A stretch of 64,000 nucleotides of DNA from Taeniopygia guttata (taxonomy: Eukaryota > Chordata > Aves > Passeriformes > Estrildidae). Made by a program: the position numbers and the translations under genes. The stretch lies in assembly GCF_048771995.1 (NCBI RefSeq), contig NC_133063.1, positions 27,546,810 through 27,610,809 of the forward strand, written 5' to 3'. A model generated the notes under the pieces. It ran no database searches, had not been told where the DNA came from, and saw only the letters and a program-made list of their open reading frames with translations. Positions within the stretch are counted from its first letter, which is position 1. Each line of letters begins with the position of its first letter. This document shows positions 11,924 through 22,059 of this stretch, in pieces.

Positions 11924-12030
11924 TCATAATCATCATCATCATCATTATTATTGTTGTTGTTATTTGAGGCTGGATATTTTAAAACAAAATTATAATTACA
12001 TATTTATTTATTTATTTATTTTAATATTAT
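11924..12030 (+). repeat. Simple repeats (CAT)n, (TTG)n, (TTTA)n
   Basis: A run of CAT/ATC triplets (11924-11945) passes into ATT and GTT triplets, followed 60 bp later by a TTTA tetranucleotide run. The surrounding 10.4-12.8 kb is otherwise unique AT-rich DNA with no exon that I can support. Confidence 0.85.
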
Positions 12031-12039
12031 AAAATAATA

Positions 12040-12142
12040 ATGGTCTAGCGGAAGGTGTCCTTGCAGATGGCAGGAGGTCGGAACTGCTTGATCCTGAATG
12101 TTCCTTCCAACCCAAACCCTCCTGTGATTCTGTGGTTAAGAT
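12040..12142 (+). mobile_element. CR1 3' tail
   Basis: 'ggtctagcggaaggtgtcc' through 'ttccttccaacccaaaccct' and 'gtgattctgtgg' is the last ~100 bp of a CR1 element. Confidence 0.88.
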
Positions 12143-12819
12143 GTACATCCACAGTGGCAAGTCCTCAAAATAGTACCAGAATTTCTTGTTTGGCCTGAGC
12201 TGGTTTTTATGGCACTTTCCTTACCTGTGCTCTGGAGCCCAGTTGTGATCTGTGAAGAGAAAGGGCTATTGGTAGAAATTATTCCCAATTCTCAACACCC
12301 TCCTGGAAAATGTGGGTTATAGCCCTGGCAAAAACTTAGAAAACTTTTCAAAACTCACAATTTTTTTAAAAGGTCACATGAAAACTGCCAGCCTTGTGAC
12401 TTAGGTATTATGTTTGCCCTCTCTTGGGTGACTTTGCTTTGGTGAAAAGTAGTGTATCCTCAGGTATACTCACTTGAGGCATGATATAACACTGGTTTTG
12501 ACTATCGGCTGTGCTGTGCAACCATAATTTAATTTATTCTGTATAGATCTTTTTGGGTGAAATGTGTGCTAGTAAGCACTTAGGGTAGTAATAACAGTGA
12601 CCACTAAAATTTGGATTGAGAACAGACACTTCTTTAAAAATATTTAATCAGCAGTTCTGCTTTTGCTGAGTCCTAAATGAATTTTCTTCTGTATTTATTG
12701 GCCTCTTGTCCTTTACAGAAGGTCATAACCTTTCCAGGAAGGCCAATTTCATCATTCCAGAAACAATATTTTGTAAAGTGGCAGAAAGAGTGCCCCCCAC
12801 CCTGGTCTAATTACAACAA

Positions 12820-13400
12820 ATAGGCCATTTGATCATTTGAAACCACCAGAAATTCAGTGACATGGAAAGGTGCAGCTTCTGTGCAGCTGGAATGAGCTGC
12901 TCTATGCTTCAGCTTTTTTCTGTTGGGGGCAAATTGAAATGAAAGGGAAAACTGCACTGGAGAGGAAAAGCTGTGATGCAGCAGAAGTGCACTGTGCAGG
13001 CGCTGCAAGCTGTCAGCCTGATCAGGCCAGCTGCAGGGCAGAATGATAAAGATGCAGAAGTAGTGAGGGGACACTTTGTTTCAGCCGGAGTGGCAATAAA
13101 ACTCTGACATAGGCAGAGCTTTGGAAGACTCCCTTCCGTGCCATGCTGTAGCTAAGCTGGAGAGTCCCTTGCAGAAGCCCAAAGAACACGCTGAGGTAAG
13201 CAGCTTTGCTTACCGCAAGTGGGGAAAGCAAGCGCAGGGAAACAGGAGCGCAGACGCCTGCGCCTGAGGAGGCCCTCGTGCCCTGCCAGCTCAGAGGAGG
13301 GAAACGGGGATGGATCGTGCATAGGCAGAGCTTCAGCCATCCCCTGAGTTTTATGAGGAGCTGTGCTCCTCATGTGGAAATGTAATGTTTTGAGGTTTTC
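12820..13400 (+). mobile_element. LTR-like repeat, unit 1
   Basis: This unit and the next share a diverged core: '(c)aggacagaatga..aagatg..gaagta', then 'ggcaataaaac', a 'cagagct(c/t)tggaa' block and 'cccttcc/gcgtg..a(t/c)gctgt'. AATAAA about 100 bp into the shared block followed by a U5-like stretch suggests a retroviral LTR. Ends and target duplications could not be fixed, so the borders are approximate. Confidence 0.5.
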
Positions 13401-14150
13401 TTAGCTTAGCTGTCTTTAGTTAGGACTAGAGAGCATAGAAAGCTTCATTCATGAAGCATTGTTTAGATAAGAGTAGAGTAGTGTTGATGTAGAGAAGCTC
13501 AGAATGATCCTTTAAGGAGAAATGAATGAATTGTCATCAGAAGAATTGAGCTATCAAAGAAGAATGTGGGATTCAGCAGATCTGGAGCAGGCATGTCCCA
13601 CGAGTTGTCTGCCTGAACTGGCCACCTGGAGGACAGAATGAGGAAGATGAAGATGGTGAAGTAACCAGGAGATGCTCTGTTCCGGCTCTTGCTTTCAGCA
13701 CGACTGGCAATAAAACCTCTAAAGCCTCCAGAGCTCTGGAATGTTCCCTTGCGTGTCACGCTGTGCCTAAGCTGGTCAGTGCCTTCCAAGCTGTGCGCTG
13801 CGGACGGGCTCTCCCGTTCATGGCTTTGCGCTGCTTCCGAGCGGCCCAAGGCTCTCCCCCTTCACAGAGAGGCCCTGGCCTGCCCCACACACCTTCCCCG
13901 ACAGCTGCCCCACACCCCCCACCTGCCTTGCGGAGATGTTGTCCCCCATGCCTTTGTGTCCCTCCGTGCCAGCTGCCCCTCATGCCGGGCCAGGATGAGG
14001 GACCTGGCCTGGCTGTCCCCCGTTCCTGACGGTCACTTGGTACTGAGGAGTAAAGGAGGGTCGAAAGGGCGCGTCTTCCTTACGCTTCCCTCTCTTAAAC
14101 CTCTGGGGCACCAAAGCGCCGCGCTCAAGGGGGCCTGAGGGCCTACGCTC
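13400..14150 (+). mobile_element. LTR-like repeat, unit 2, with CpG-rich 3' part
   Basis: Second copy of the AATAAA-bearing block (core 13600-13800) about 600 bp after the first. It is followed by a GC-rich segment to about 14150 that is unlike the AT-rich flanks. It could be a second solo LTR of the same family or the 3' LTR of a heavily deleted provirus. No gag, pol or env coding was recognised between the copies. Confidence 0.5.
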
Positions 14151-15823
14151 GGCTTTCCGTGCTACCCTGTCATTCTTCCTTCTCTAAAGCCCTACAATTG
14201 GCTGGTTGATGTGAGCAGACTTGGAAATGGGGAAAATGAGATGCTTTCAAAGGGGCCAGGAGATGGGCCATGTCTGGGGAGATACAGAAACCCCAGGTGC
14301 TGATCGTTCGTGTGAACGACCCAAGATGGATATCATAGAAATCCTCAGGCAGATACATGTGAATACAGTGTTCCCAAATTCCTGTAAATTTCATCAAGGG
14401 ATTCAACAAACTCCAGACACTGAATTGTTCTCCCTCATCACCAAAAAAGAAAATCTTTTTAACATATGGACTCTGAATAGAAGAAAAGACTGATTGCTGA
14501 AATCTTGGCCTCAGGCGGAATTTTCCCTGTAAAAACTACTTGTGCCAGGATGGAAGGGTGTGGGCATGGAGGAAAACCTCTGCTGAGGCTGACTCCTTGT
14601 TGCACACCCAGGGCCAACCCCGGGCTCGGCTCTGTTCTTTCCTTGTGGCTGGCTAGATAAAATTTGATTGCAAAATAAATATTTTATTTTTCATATTAAT
14701 TTGGTTGGACAAATTTTCATTTATAACACAATGAATAACACTTTGTAATGTTGTTGCTACTCATGCCTTATTCCATTCCCTTTCATTTCTGTACACTGTT
14801 TAACTACTTCATGGAGTAACTTCACAGGGGTTCCTTGACTGTGTGAAATGGTTTGTCATAGCACTTAAAATTTCCTGGGATAAGTTTCAGAGGAGAGACA
14901 TTCCGTAACTGCAGAGGCCAGTATTTAATTTGAACAAAGCTGGTGCCTCTCAATAGTACTTGGCTTCTGCTGGGATCTGTGAGGATTGCCTTCCAGGGAA
15001 GGGTGTTCTTGGCAAATCCTCCGTGATAAAGATGGTAGCCAAACTTTGAGCAGAGAGTTTCTTTGCTGTCACATGAATTAAATCTCTATCTCCCTTGGAC
15101 CTATATTATTCAGTAACTACTCCAGTGCTCCTCTGAATTCCACTGTAATTTCTTTATTACAACCTGTAATAGGATGCACACCCATTGAAAGATGCAGTGG
15201 TTCTTTCCTTCCTTTTTCAATATTACCTGTTCCTCTAGGTTGTTGCTGAACCTAGTCAAGGGAGGAAAATTCCACATGGAATTTTCAATTGATCCCATAG
15301 TGACTTTTAAAAACTCATTCCTGAACCTATCAGGTTTGTTGCTGGGTTTGCCCAGGGCAGTGGCGGGGTCTTTTCACCCTGAAGACATTAGCAATATAAT
15401 GAGAGACATGTTCTGCCATCTCAACTGAAGTAACTCATTTAGATTTCAAGTTGATTATAAAGTTTCAATGCTCAGTTCCTTAGAAGGTAAAGGATGAAAA
15501 TATTTTCTCCTGTTCCATTGCAATGTTTGAGGAGATTTCCCTGGAGGCAATGTGCTGTATGAGGTGTGAACTGCCTCAGCCTCCTGGTTTGCATTCTGAA
15601 AGGGCTGCCTGAGCAGCCCTGCATCCTGAAATGCCTTGCTCAGGCTTTTCTGGACGTCAGAGCAAGTGGGGGTTGATTTTGTATAAATCTCAAATGGGCA
15701 GTGAGAGCTTACTGAGATCCGGTACACACATACTTGCTTCCCTTCCAACACAACCTGAGTTCTGTTTTGAAGAAGTGAATTCCCAATTTTGGGTATCTTT
15801 GTTACTTTAACATTTTTTTTCAG

Positions 15824-16006
15824 CTGTGGAAACACACATCAACACAGACTCAAATTATCAATGTTTATGATTTCAAGGAGAAAAAAAAAGTAAAAGTTGT
15901 GACTGATGGTAGTGGTGTGTGGTTGAGTTATTCAGTGTGTTGCAGAGGGCAAATTGATGGAGACTTTCCCAATGGGCTTCTCTTTGGAACTCTGAGCAGG
16001 TGTCAG
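15824..16006 (+). pseudogene. Unidentified gene, exon a
   Basis: Strong acceptor (ATTTTTTTTCAG) and 61 open codons (LWKHTSTQTQIINVYDFKEK, then VVTDGSGVWLSYS and FPNGLLFGTLSRCQ), ending at CAG|GTGATG. An alternative donor lies at 15999 (GTGTCA). The alternating hydrophobic/turn pattern looks like real protein. No family assigned. Confidence 0.5.
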
Positions 16007-16769
16007 GTGATGAAGTCTAAACAAGCTCTTCTGATATCAGTGGTCTTGAGGTTTTACTACCTCATTTTACAATTTTGTGTAGACTTTATATTTGTCTTGA
16101 GCAAGATACGAGCCTAATTTCTTTTTGAAGGAATACAGCAAGGAATGTGCATGGCCTTTTCATGGCAGGACTTTACTGGAATGAACCCTGGCCCTGCCAC
16201 ATGAAGTGGGACTGTGGGCCTGACCACGTCTCTTTACACATTCTAGCACTAAATGTTGTTTTCAAATCAACTCTTGCTAGATATGAATGGAGATACTTGG
16301 TTGTTTCCAATTAGTGAAACATTTAAAATTCACGTGATAGAGAAATAATTAAGCTCTGTACAAAAAGATATTGTTTAGTTCAAATTGTGTGCTCACAAAC
16401 AACTGTTTGTGACCAATCATATTTCTGTAGTTTGCATACAGCAACCATAATGAACATTTCTTGTCTGAAATGTCTGCCTATATGCAGCCAACTGGAATCC
16501 AAAAGATAATTCCTTCAGTCTGAAGGAATATCTGTTTCAAACCCTTCAGATTGATTGGCCTGGCTACACTGAAATAGACAAACAAAATTTGAAGTTAATA
16601 CTTTCTAGGTAAGTTCAGTCTTTCAGGGAGGGAAAGCTTTTTTAGAAGAAAGTCTAGGATCTTACAATATGCTGAGGTAGCAGGGACCTGCCAGTATCCT
16701 GGCCCTGCACACTCTGCACAGGCCACCACAATAATCACACCAGGTGCCCAAGAGTGCTGTCCAAACACT

Positions 16770-16965
16770 TCCTGAAGACTTGCTGCAGTGACCACTGGCC
16801 TGGGGAACCTGTTGCAATGCTCAAGCATCCTCTGGGGCATGAATGTTTTCCTGATATCCTGCCTAAAGCTCCCTCAACTCAGCTTCATGCTGTTTCCTTG
16901 AGTCCTGCCACTGAAGGTCTGTTTTTCCCTGCAAGGAAAGAATTTTTACTGTTGATATTTATGCC
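16770..16965 (-). mobile_element. CR1 fragment, reverse
   Basis: 'ggcctggggaacctgttgca', 'ttttcctgatatcctgccta' and 'tgctgtttccttgagtcctg' are the reverse complement of the CR1 3' region. Confidence 0.75.
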
Positions 16966-16997
16966 TTGTAACTTGAAATATTGGACCATCCTTACAG

Positions 16998-17087
16998 AAA
17001 ATCAGCTCCACCCCAGAAAGAACCAACACCAGCCAAATGACATCTCTGGGACCTTCTGAGAGAGGCGCTCTAGCAAGTCCTGCTCAG
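16998..17087 (+). pseudogene. Unidentified gene, exon b
   Basis: Thirty open codons between CTTACAG and GTATTT, phase 0 at both ends. Ser/Thr/Pro-rich (KISSTPERTNTSQMTSLGPS), suggesting a disordered linker. It begins 33 bp after a reverse CR1 fragment. Confidence 0.4.
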
Positions 17088-17465
17088 GTATTTTATGCAT
17101 TTTTAACATTCAGGACTGTAGAGTAAATTTTAGCAGACTTGCTGGTGGTGTAAAAGCTGTCATGTGAATGTACAGGATGTTCCCTTTTGGGAAAGCCTTT
17201 GATGGAGCTCCTGATGTGAGTATCTTTCTCCCAAAGCATTTCATCTACAGACTTGAAGTAGGACTTGCAAAGTGCTAAGATGAGAAAGTAGCAATGAGAT
17301 AGAGCCTGTATTTACCTGCAGTACTTCCTGATTTGAGTGCTCTTTTTGGTTAAGAAATATGTGTTTTCAATCTTGGCCAGTTCAGAAATGCTGTTTTTTC
17401 AGAATGGGAACAAAAGCTGATCCTGATCATAGGTTAATGAATTAATTATGTTCTTACTGTTGCAG

Positions 17466-17546
17466 AAACAGCCTCTGGCTTCTGACTTTACCAGTTCTGT
17501 GATGAGCAAGAAGAGGAGAATTGGTCACCAGCACAGCCTTGTCCAG
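17466..17546 (+). pseudogene. Unidentified gene, exon c
   Basis: Twenty-seven open codons between TTGCAG and GTAGCA, phase 0 at both ends: KQPLASDFTSSVMSKKRRIG, then HQHSLVQ. The KKRR cluster could act in nuclear localisation. Confidence 0.4.
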
Positions 17547-17752
17547 GTAGCAGCTGATGGCCACTTTTCTTCCTTGCTTCTGCCTTCCACATCCCTCTTC
17601 ACTATGGACATGCCTCCGAGTGTCGGCTCCATTTCCCCCTGCACCTGTGCAACAAACAGAGAAATTTCAGAGTTCCAGCATCCCAGAGCCTGCTGAAGTG
17701 ATATGCAGAATAAATAGGCTCCACAACCTAGGGTAGTTATGAAGTGGGTATG

Positions 17753-18268
17753 TACTGTTGGTGCCCAGCACAAGTGAGATATCTCTCCAAAAACTTGTGA
17801 ACCGAGCCTCAGTCTGACCGACACCTTTATTCACAAATGTGTTCTATATTCAATAGATTACACAACTTTTCTATGCATATTCAACCCCTGGCCCCATCTG
17901 TCTTTGCCTCTCATGCTAGATAAGTCCATGCCCTTCTAGGCATGCGTGGTTTGCCATGGTGATCCTGTGGGGGTCTCTGGTGGTGGTCTCTTGAGGCTGA
18001 AGATTGTAGTCTTCCTTGTGGTAGAACTTTTGAACTTTTCTCCTTTGCGTGTGTGCTTTTGGTCCTTGGTGCTTATCTGAGTAGTCTTTCAGTCTTGATA
18101 TGCTTGGAGACAGAGGGGCTTCTTTATCTGGGTTCTTTGCATCCTAGGTATTACTGTTTATGCAAGAAGCTTCAGAAATTTGCATTTTCCTATGCTCTTT
18201 GTACCATGGCAGAGGTTTCCTAAGTAAAAGGCTAAAATTCAACCCATAACTCTACAAGCTAAAATATA
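17753..18268 (-). mobile_element. ERVL-like LTR, reverse orientation (possible)
   Basis: Read on the minus strand this runs from TGTAGAGTTATGGG to a GGGCACCAACA end, with AATAAAGGTGTCGGTC about 75 bp before the 3' end. That is the arrangement of a solo LTR with a polyadenylation signal in R. No clear target duplication was found, so the borders are approximate. Confidence 0.55.
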
Positions 18269-18327
18269 AATGCTTAATTAATTCTGTTAATTTAAGTGAA
18301 CTCCAAAAATCTCTATTTCACTGCCAG

Positions 18328-18413
18328 AGTGAAGAAGGAGAGCCCTAATTCAAACAGGAAGAAAAACAAGTTGGGGAAGCTGCAGCAGTTTTGTCCCTTG
18401 GATTTCAATGAAG
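18328..18413 (+). pseudogene. Unidentified gene, segment d (stops in linking frame)
   Basis: Borders TGCCAG and GTAATA. In the frame that links exons c and e it reads SEEGEP, TAA, FKQEEKQVGEAAAVLSLGFQ, TGA. In the +1 frame it is fully open and basic. It may be a decayed exon or a false exon. Confidence 0.3.
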
Positions 18414-18509
18414 GTAATAATCTGCTGGTTTTCCTGATTCCTGCGTGGGTAACTGTGGTGTAAAGATTTAGTTATTAAGAGGAGCTTCTGCCTGAATTAA
18501 GGTGCAAAT

Positions 18510-19000
18510 GCCATCCTTTTCCATAGTCAATAGCAAAAACTTTATTTAACAGTAAATGCAAACTAGGGAGATAGAAAGAAATAAGAGAAGAGAGGCAGGG
18601 TAAGGGGAAGAGAGAGACAGTAAGTAGCAAGTTATCATCACCACATGGACTCTCTGTTGTCCAGCTGGTCCTTCTTCACCCATCGTCTTCGCAGTGCTGG
18701 GGGTCCCCAAGTCGCTAGGGAGGTACCACCATTATACTGTCCAAAACTGGGGTATCCACAGGGTGGTCACAGCTGTCCCCACATCTTGGGCTAGAAGCCA
18801 TGTAAGCAGTGATTTTCCTTATCCACAGTCTCTACAGTGGAGTTTTGTCTGGTGTCCTAATTCCAAATCTTCACCTCTGTTAGGCCAAAGCTTAGTGCTT
18901 TTCTTTATGCCATCTATGCTTCTGTCAAATTCCTCTTGTGGTGGCTTATCTTATGGGAACACCCTTCTTTGACAGTGTTCTGAAATAGTTAATTGTGCTC
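18510..19000 (-). mobile_element. LTR-like repeat, reverse orientation (possible)
   Basis: On the minus strand a mixed-sequence block is followed by a CT-rich tract (CTCTCTCTTCCCC) and AATAAAGTTTTTGC (AATAAA at 18540-18545), as in an LTR U3-R. The ends are uncertain. It lies between segments d and e of the unidentified gene. Confidence 0.45.
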
Positions 19001-20946
19001 TTGTACCTTGTGAAAAGGGAGCTTTGAAACTGGGCACTTGATACATGAAGGCACTGCTCTACATTACTGTTCTACCATAATCCTTGCTGTATGGTCATGA
19101 AAAATCAAGACTTCTTTTTCTTTCTGCCATTACATTATGTTGTAACTCTAGGTTTAAAAGACAACAGCAGTAACATCCAGAACCTGTGCTGCTTGAACCT
19201 TGCCTAAAACTACATTGATTTTTAGCAATTCTCCCTCTAAGTATTGCAAAACCAATCAAGAACAAAGAAAAGTGGAATAGATTGCTGTTGAGAGAAGCTA
19301 GTTAAAAAGTAGAGCCAGGCACTAGAAAGCCACAGGGAATGGATTTTCTTTCTTTCCATCTGATTTCTAGTAAAATGACAGTTGACTGAGCACCACTGCT
19401 TCCACCAGCAGGTTTTCAAGACTGCATGCTGAAGACAGAAACCTGTCACACATTTATTGCAGACTAATTTTACTGAAACACGTCAGTCAAATCTCAATGA
19501 TTCCATGATTGTTCATTGAACTCAGCCTTTTCATGGAAACTCCAAATGCTACAAAACCTGCGCTGTGGTTTCCTGGAGTTCTGCTTTGAAGTGGGCTGTG
19601 AGTTCTCGGCATCCTAGCAGCAGAATTTCTTTCTTCAAAAGTTGTGGAAGTGGTGAAGACTGAAAATAACATTGGAAAGCTAAACGGAAATGCCTGGTTT
19701 CTGATGACAGGAACACACGCAGTATGACAGAGTTCAGCTGCTTTGTTAAATCTGTGTGTTTTTTTCTCTTTTGGAGGTTGACCTTACAAAGTACAAGTTG
19801 GGTTTATCTTGGAGGCAGGTTTAGATTGTGCAGATGCCTCTTGCAAGTGGTGGTGTGCTTGTAGAGACAGGTGCTTTGACATGGTCTTTCCACATTTCTT
19901 CTGGACATACACATCTTCTTCCAAGTTGTATTGAGCATACTGTGACTATTGGTATTTATGTCCAGTTTTATTACCACTTTTACACTTCTTTTTATACTTC
20001 TGCTATATCATGTAATGATTTTAATGCTAAAATCAACTAAACCAAGTGGAACATGACACGACGGCTGTTTCTTCAAGAATTAAAGCTCAGAGAGCTTAAA
20101 GATTGGCAAGAATGGCTGAGTTTTAACAGGACTTCTTTGTGTAAACAACGGCAATGGAAGATCCTTGCCTCAAAACCTAAAATGGAAAGCAGAGAGAAAT
20201 TACCAACATCCTGAGTACTCCTTCCTATTTTAGCTGACTTTTACTTATGGCAGCTCTTTTTATTATGATCATAGTTCTTCAACATTTCTTTGGAAAGAGG
20301 GCTTTGAGGTTTTGTGTGCAATTCTTCCTGAATGCTTTTGAAAAGAGGCAAAGGCAACAAGTGCAGGGCTGGTCCAACCCCATCTTGCCTTGTTATTGAG
20401 GAGTACTCAGTTTTGGCTGTAGGTTATTGGAGCCTTAGTGCCAGTAAGCCGTGTAGAATGGAACTGGCTCTCTGCTGACAGGAGTGCAGACACTTATCCA
20501 AACCTCGGGGCTCTGGAATTGGAAGGGAAGTGGGGATAAAAAAATGGCATGAGAAGAATTTCAGCTTTCTTCTTTATTTCTTGTTAGAACCTCAATGTTG
20601 ATCTCTCTCAAGCTGTTGTCTTTTGTAAAGCTGCATCTGTTGCTGCATGACTTGAATGGCTGTGCAGATGCCACTTCATGCTTTCAAATAAGAAAAGCTG
20701 AGCTGGGGCTAACATTGTGGTAATGCACAATCTGTAGAACAGAGTGACCATTCCCTCTTTCTAAACCCTGGGACTGGCTACTGTGGAGAAGGTTGTGTTT
20801 GCCCTAATATTAAATGTTATTGGTTCTTGTGAGTAATTTACTGTGAGAAGAAAGCTCTGAAGGACATTGTCAAGACTCTCCAATGGGATCTTTTGGCTTT
20901 TTAAATATCTCCTGATGATGAGTGACAAAATTCGTCTTTTCTGCAG

Positions 20947-21013
20947 GAAATGGAAAAGATACTTCCATTGCCGCCACATGATATGCAACAAGCAACCAAC
21001 CAGACTATTTGAG
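20947..21013 (+). pseudogene. Unidentified gene, exon e
   Basis: Acceptor TTTTCTGCAG, donor GTGAAT. Entered in phase 2 it reads KWKRYFHCRHMICNKQPTRL, FE with no stop. In another phase it ends at TGA (GNGKDTSIAAT), which would be an alternative C-terminus. Confidence 0.4.
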
Positions 21014-21467
21014 GTGAATAAAATAGCAATTAACTTTTAACACTCTCAGTGGGATGCAGCGTCAACCTCTTTCCTGTGCTGAAAGGATGATTTTCAGAAG
21101 GTTTTGTTGGGCCTCCAAGGTTCAGAGCAGAAATGAACACTGAGGTGGGTTAAGCCTGGACAGGCCCCTCCTCCCTGCAGTGGAGTTGCACAGGCTCAGC
21201 TGCAACAGTGGTGCTGCATCCTCTCATCGTATTTGCAGTGCTGGAGGGGAGGGAGAATTGTGCAGTCCTCTTGGAGTGTCAGGTGTGGTTCTGTTGGAGT
21301 AGTGATCCTGTAGAAAAAGGGTGTAGTCTTCCTTTGAAGAGGCAGGAAAAATCCAGCACAGAAAAAAATAGCTGTGCTGGTGGGCCAGAATCTCAAGACT
21401 ATATACAGGTAGTCTTAATATTTTCTTCATATTTTTCTTCATATTATCTTCATATTTTTTCTTGAAG

Positions 21468-21512
21468 AATCTGCATCATCTAATCCTAGCAGATTATCAG
21501 CAATTACAACAG
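21468..21512 (+). pseudogene. Unidentified gene, exon f
   Basis: Fifteen open codons (NLHHLILADYQQLQQ) between a T-rich tract ending TTGAAG and donor GTATGT. Phase 0 at both ends, compatible with e and g. Helical character. Confidence 0.4.
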
Positions 21513-21650
21513 GTATGTGTGACACCAGACCTGCAGGGTCATGGTAACTGCTGAGTCTAACTCAAGGCTTTTTAAAGCAAAGGACATCATATTCTAGATT
21601 TTGCAGAAGTGTTTGCATGCCCTAATTTTCTTTTGCTTTCTCCTTCACAG

Positions 21651-21692
21651 AGTAGCCCCAGCTACTCTGAAATGAAGAGCAGGTGCCAGTAA
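21651..21692 (+). pseudogene. Unidentified gene, terminal exon g with stop
   Basis: Acceptor CTTCACAG, then SSPSYSEMKSRCQ and TAA. It is the last exon of the chain; a polyadenylation signal follows. Confidence 0.4.
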
Positions 21693-21977
21693 AAAAGAAG
21701 CTCCATAAAAAGCTGCCCATATTCAGAGCTGCATTTCTAAATTTGACCAGCAGTAAGTGGAGTACTGGCGCCAGAAACTTGCTTCAGCAAGGAAACATCT
21801 ATGAACTCTAGATTTTTATTTCAACTAAAAGGTTAGGTTGTTTAGGATTTTATAAATTAGTATTGAACAGTAAGTTATTTTAGCACTGAGCAGTACGTAA
21901 TTGCTTAAAAATGTAGGATTAGTCCAAAGAAGTTTAGTAAGCTTAAGAAGTTGAAAATTATAGTATTGAATGCTAAC

Positions 21978-21983
21978 AATAAA
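21978..21983 (+). terminator. AATAAA polyadenylation signal of the unidentified gene
   Basis: Canonical AATAAA 286 bp after the stop at 21690-21692, in an AT-rich 3' UTR-like stretch, followed by a T/G-rich region (22010-22050, 'tttcattgttgcttgtgttgt') suitable as a downstream element. Confidence 0.45.
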
Positions 21984-22059
21984 GAAATCTCCCTATTGGT
22001 AATTTCTTCTTTCATTGTTGCTTGTGTTGTATTTGTAGTGGGTTTCTTCTGGTCACTTC

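Larger units (their letters stand above)
15824..21692 (+). pseudogene. Unidentified multi-exon gene or decayed gene, 3' part
   Basis: Seven exon-like segments lie in one orientation: 15824-16006, 16998-17087, 17466-17546, 18328-18413, 20947-21013, 21468-21512 and 21651-21692. They end in TAA, with AATAAA 286 bp later. Six are open in mutually compatible phases (0-0, 0-0, 0-0, then entry phase 2, 0-0, stop). The fourth fits by length (86 nt) but contains TAA and TGA in the linking frame; its other frame is open and basic (KKESPNSNRKKNKLGKLQQF). Either the gene is decaying, or that segment is not an exon, or one boundary is wrong. I do not recognise the protein. Visible traits are a beta-rich TDGSGVWLSY...FPNGLLFGTL segment, an SKKRR basic patch and a short Ser-rich C-terminus. 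LTR-like repeats interrupt two introns. Confidence 0.45.

Noticed and set aside
12720..12810. Exon-like segment after 'cctttacag' (GHNLSRKANFIIPETIF)
   Set aside because: Open for only 30 codons to a stop, no donor, no match to the next TALPID3 segment.
13689..14138. 149-codon open frame in GC-rich DNA
   Set aside because: Falls in LTR-like sequence; biased, low-complexity composition without recognisable domains.
10364..15824. Splicing the last TALPID3-like exon into the unidentified gene as a fusion
   Set aside because: The donor is phase 1 and the next candidate exon is open only in phase 0; the phase-1 reading stops within about 15 codons.
15455..15835. 126-codon open frame on the minus strand
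   Set aside because: Starts inside the acceptor tract of a plus-strand exon candidate, has no splice context and no family resemblance; treated as chance.
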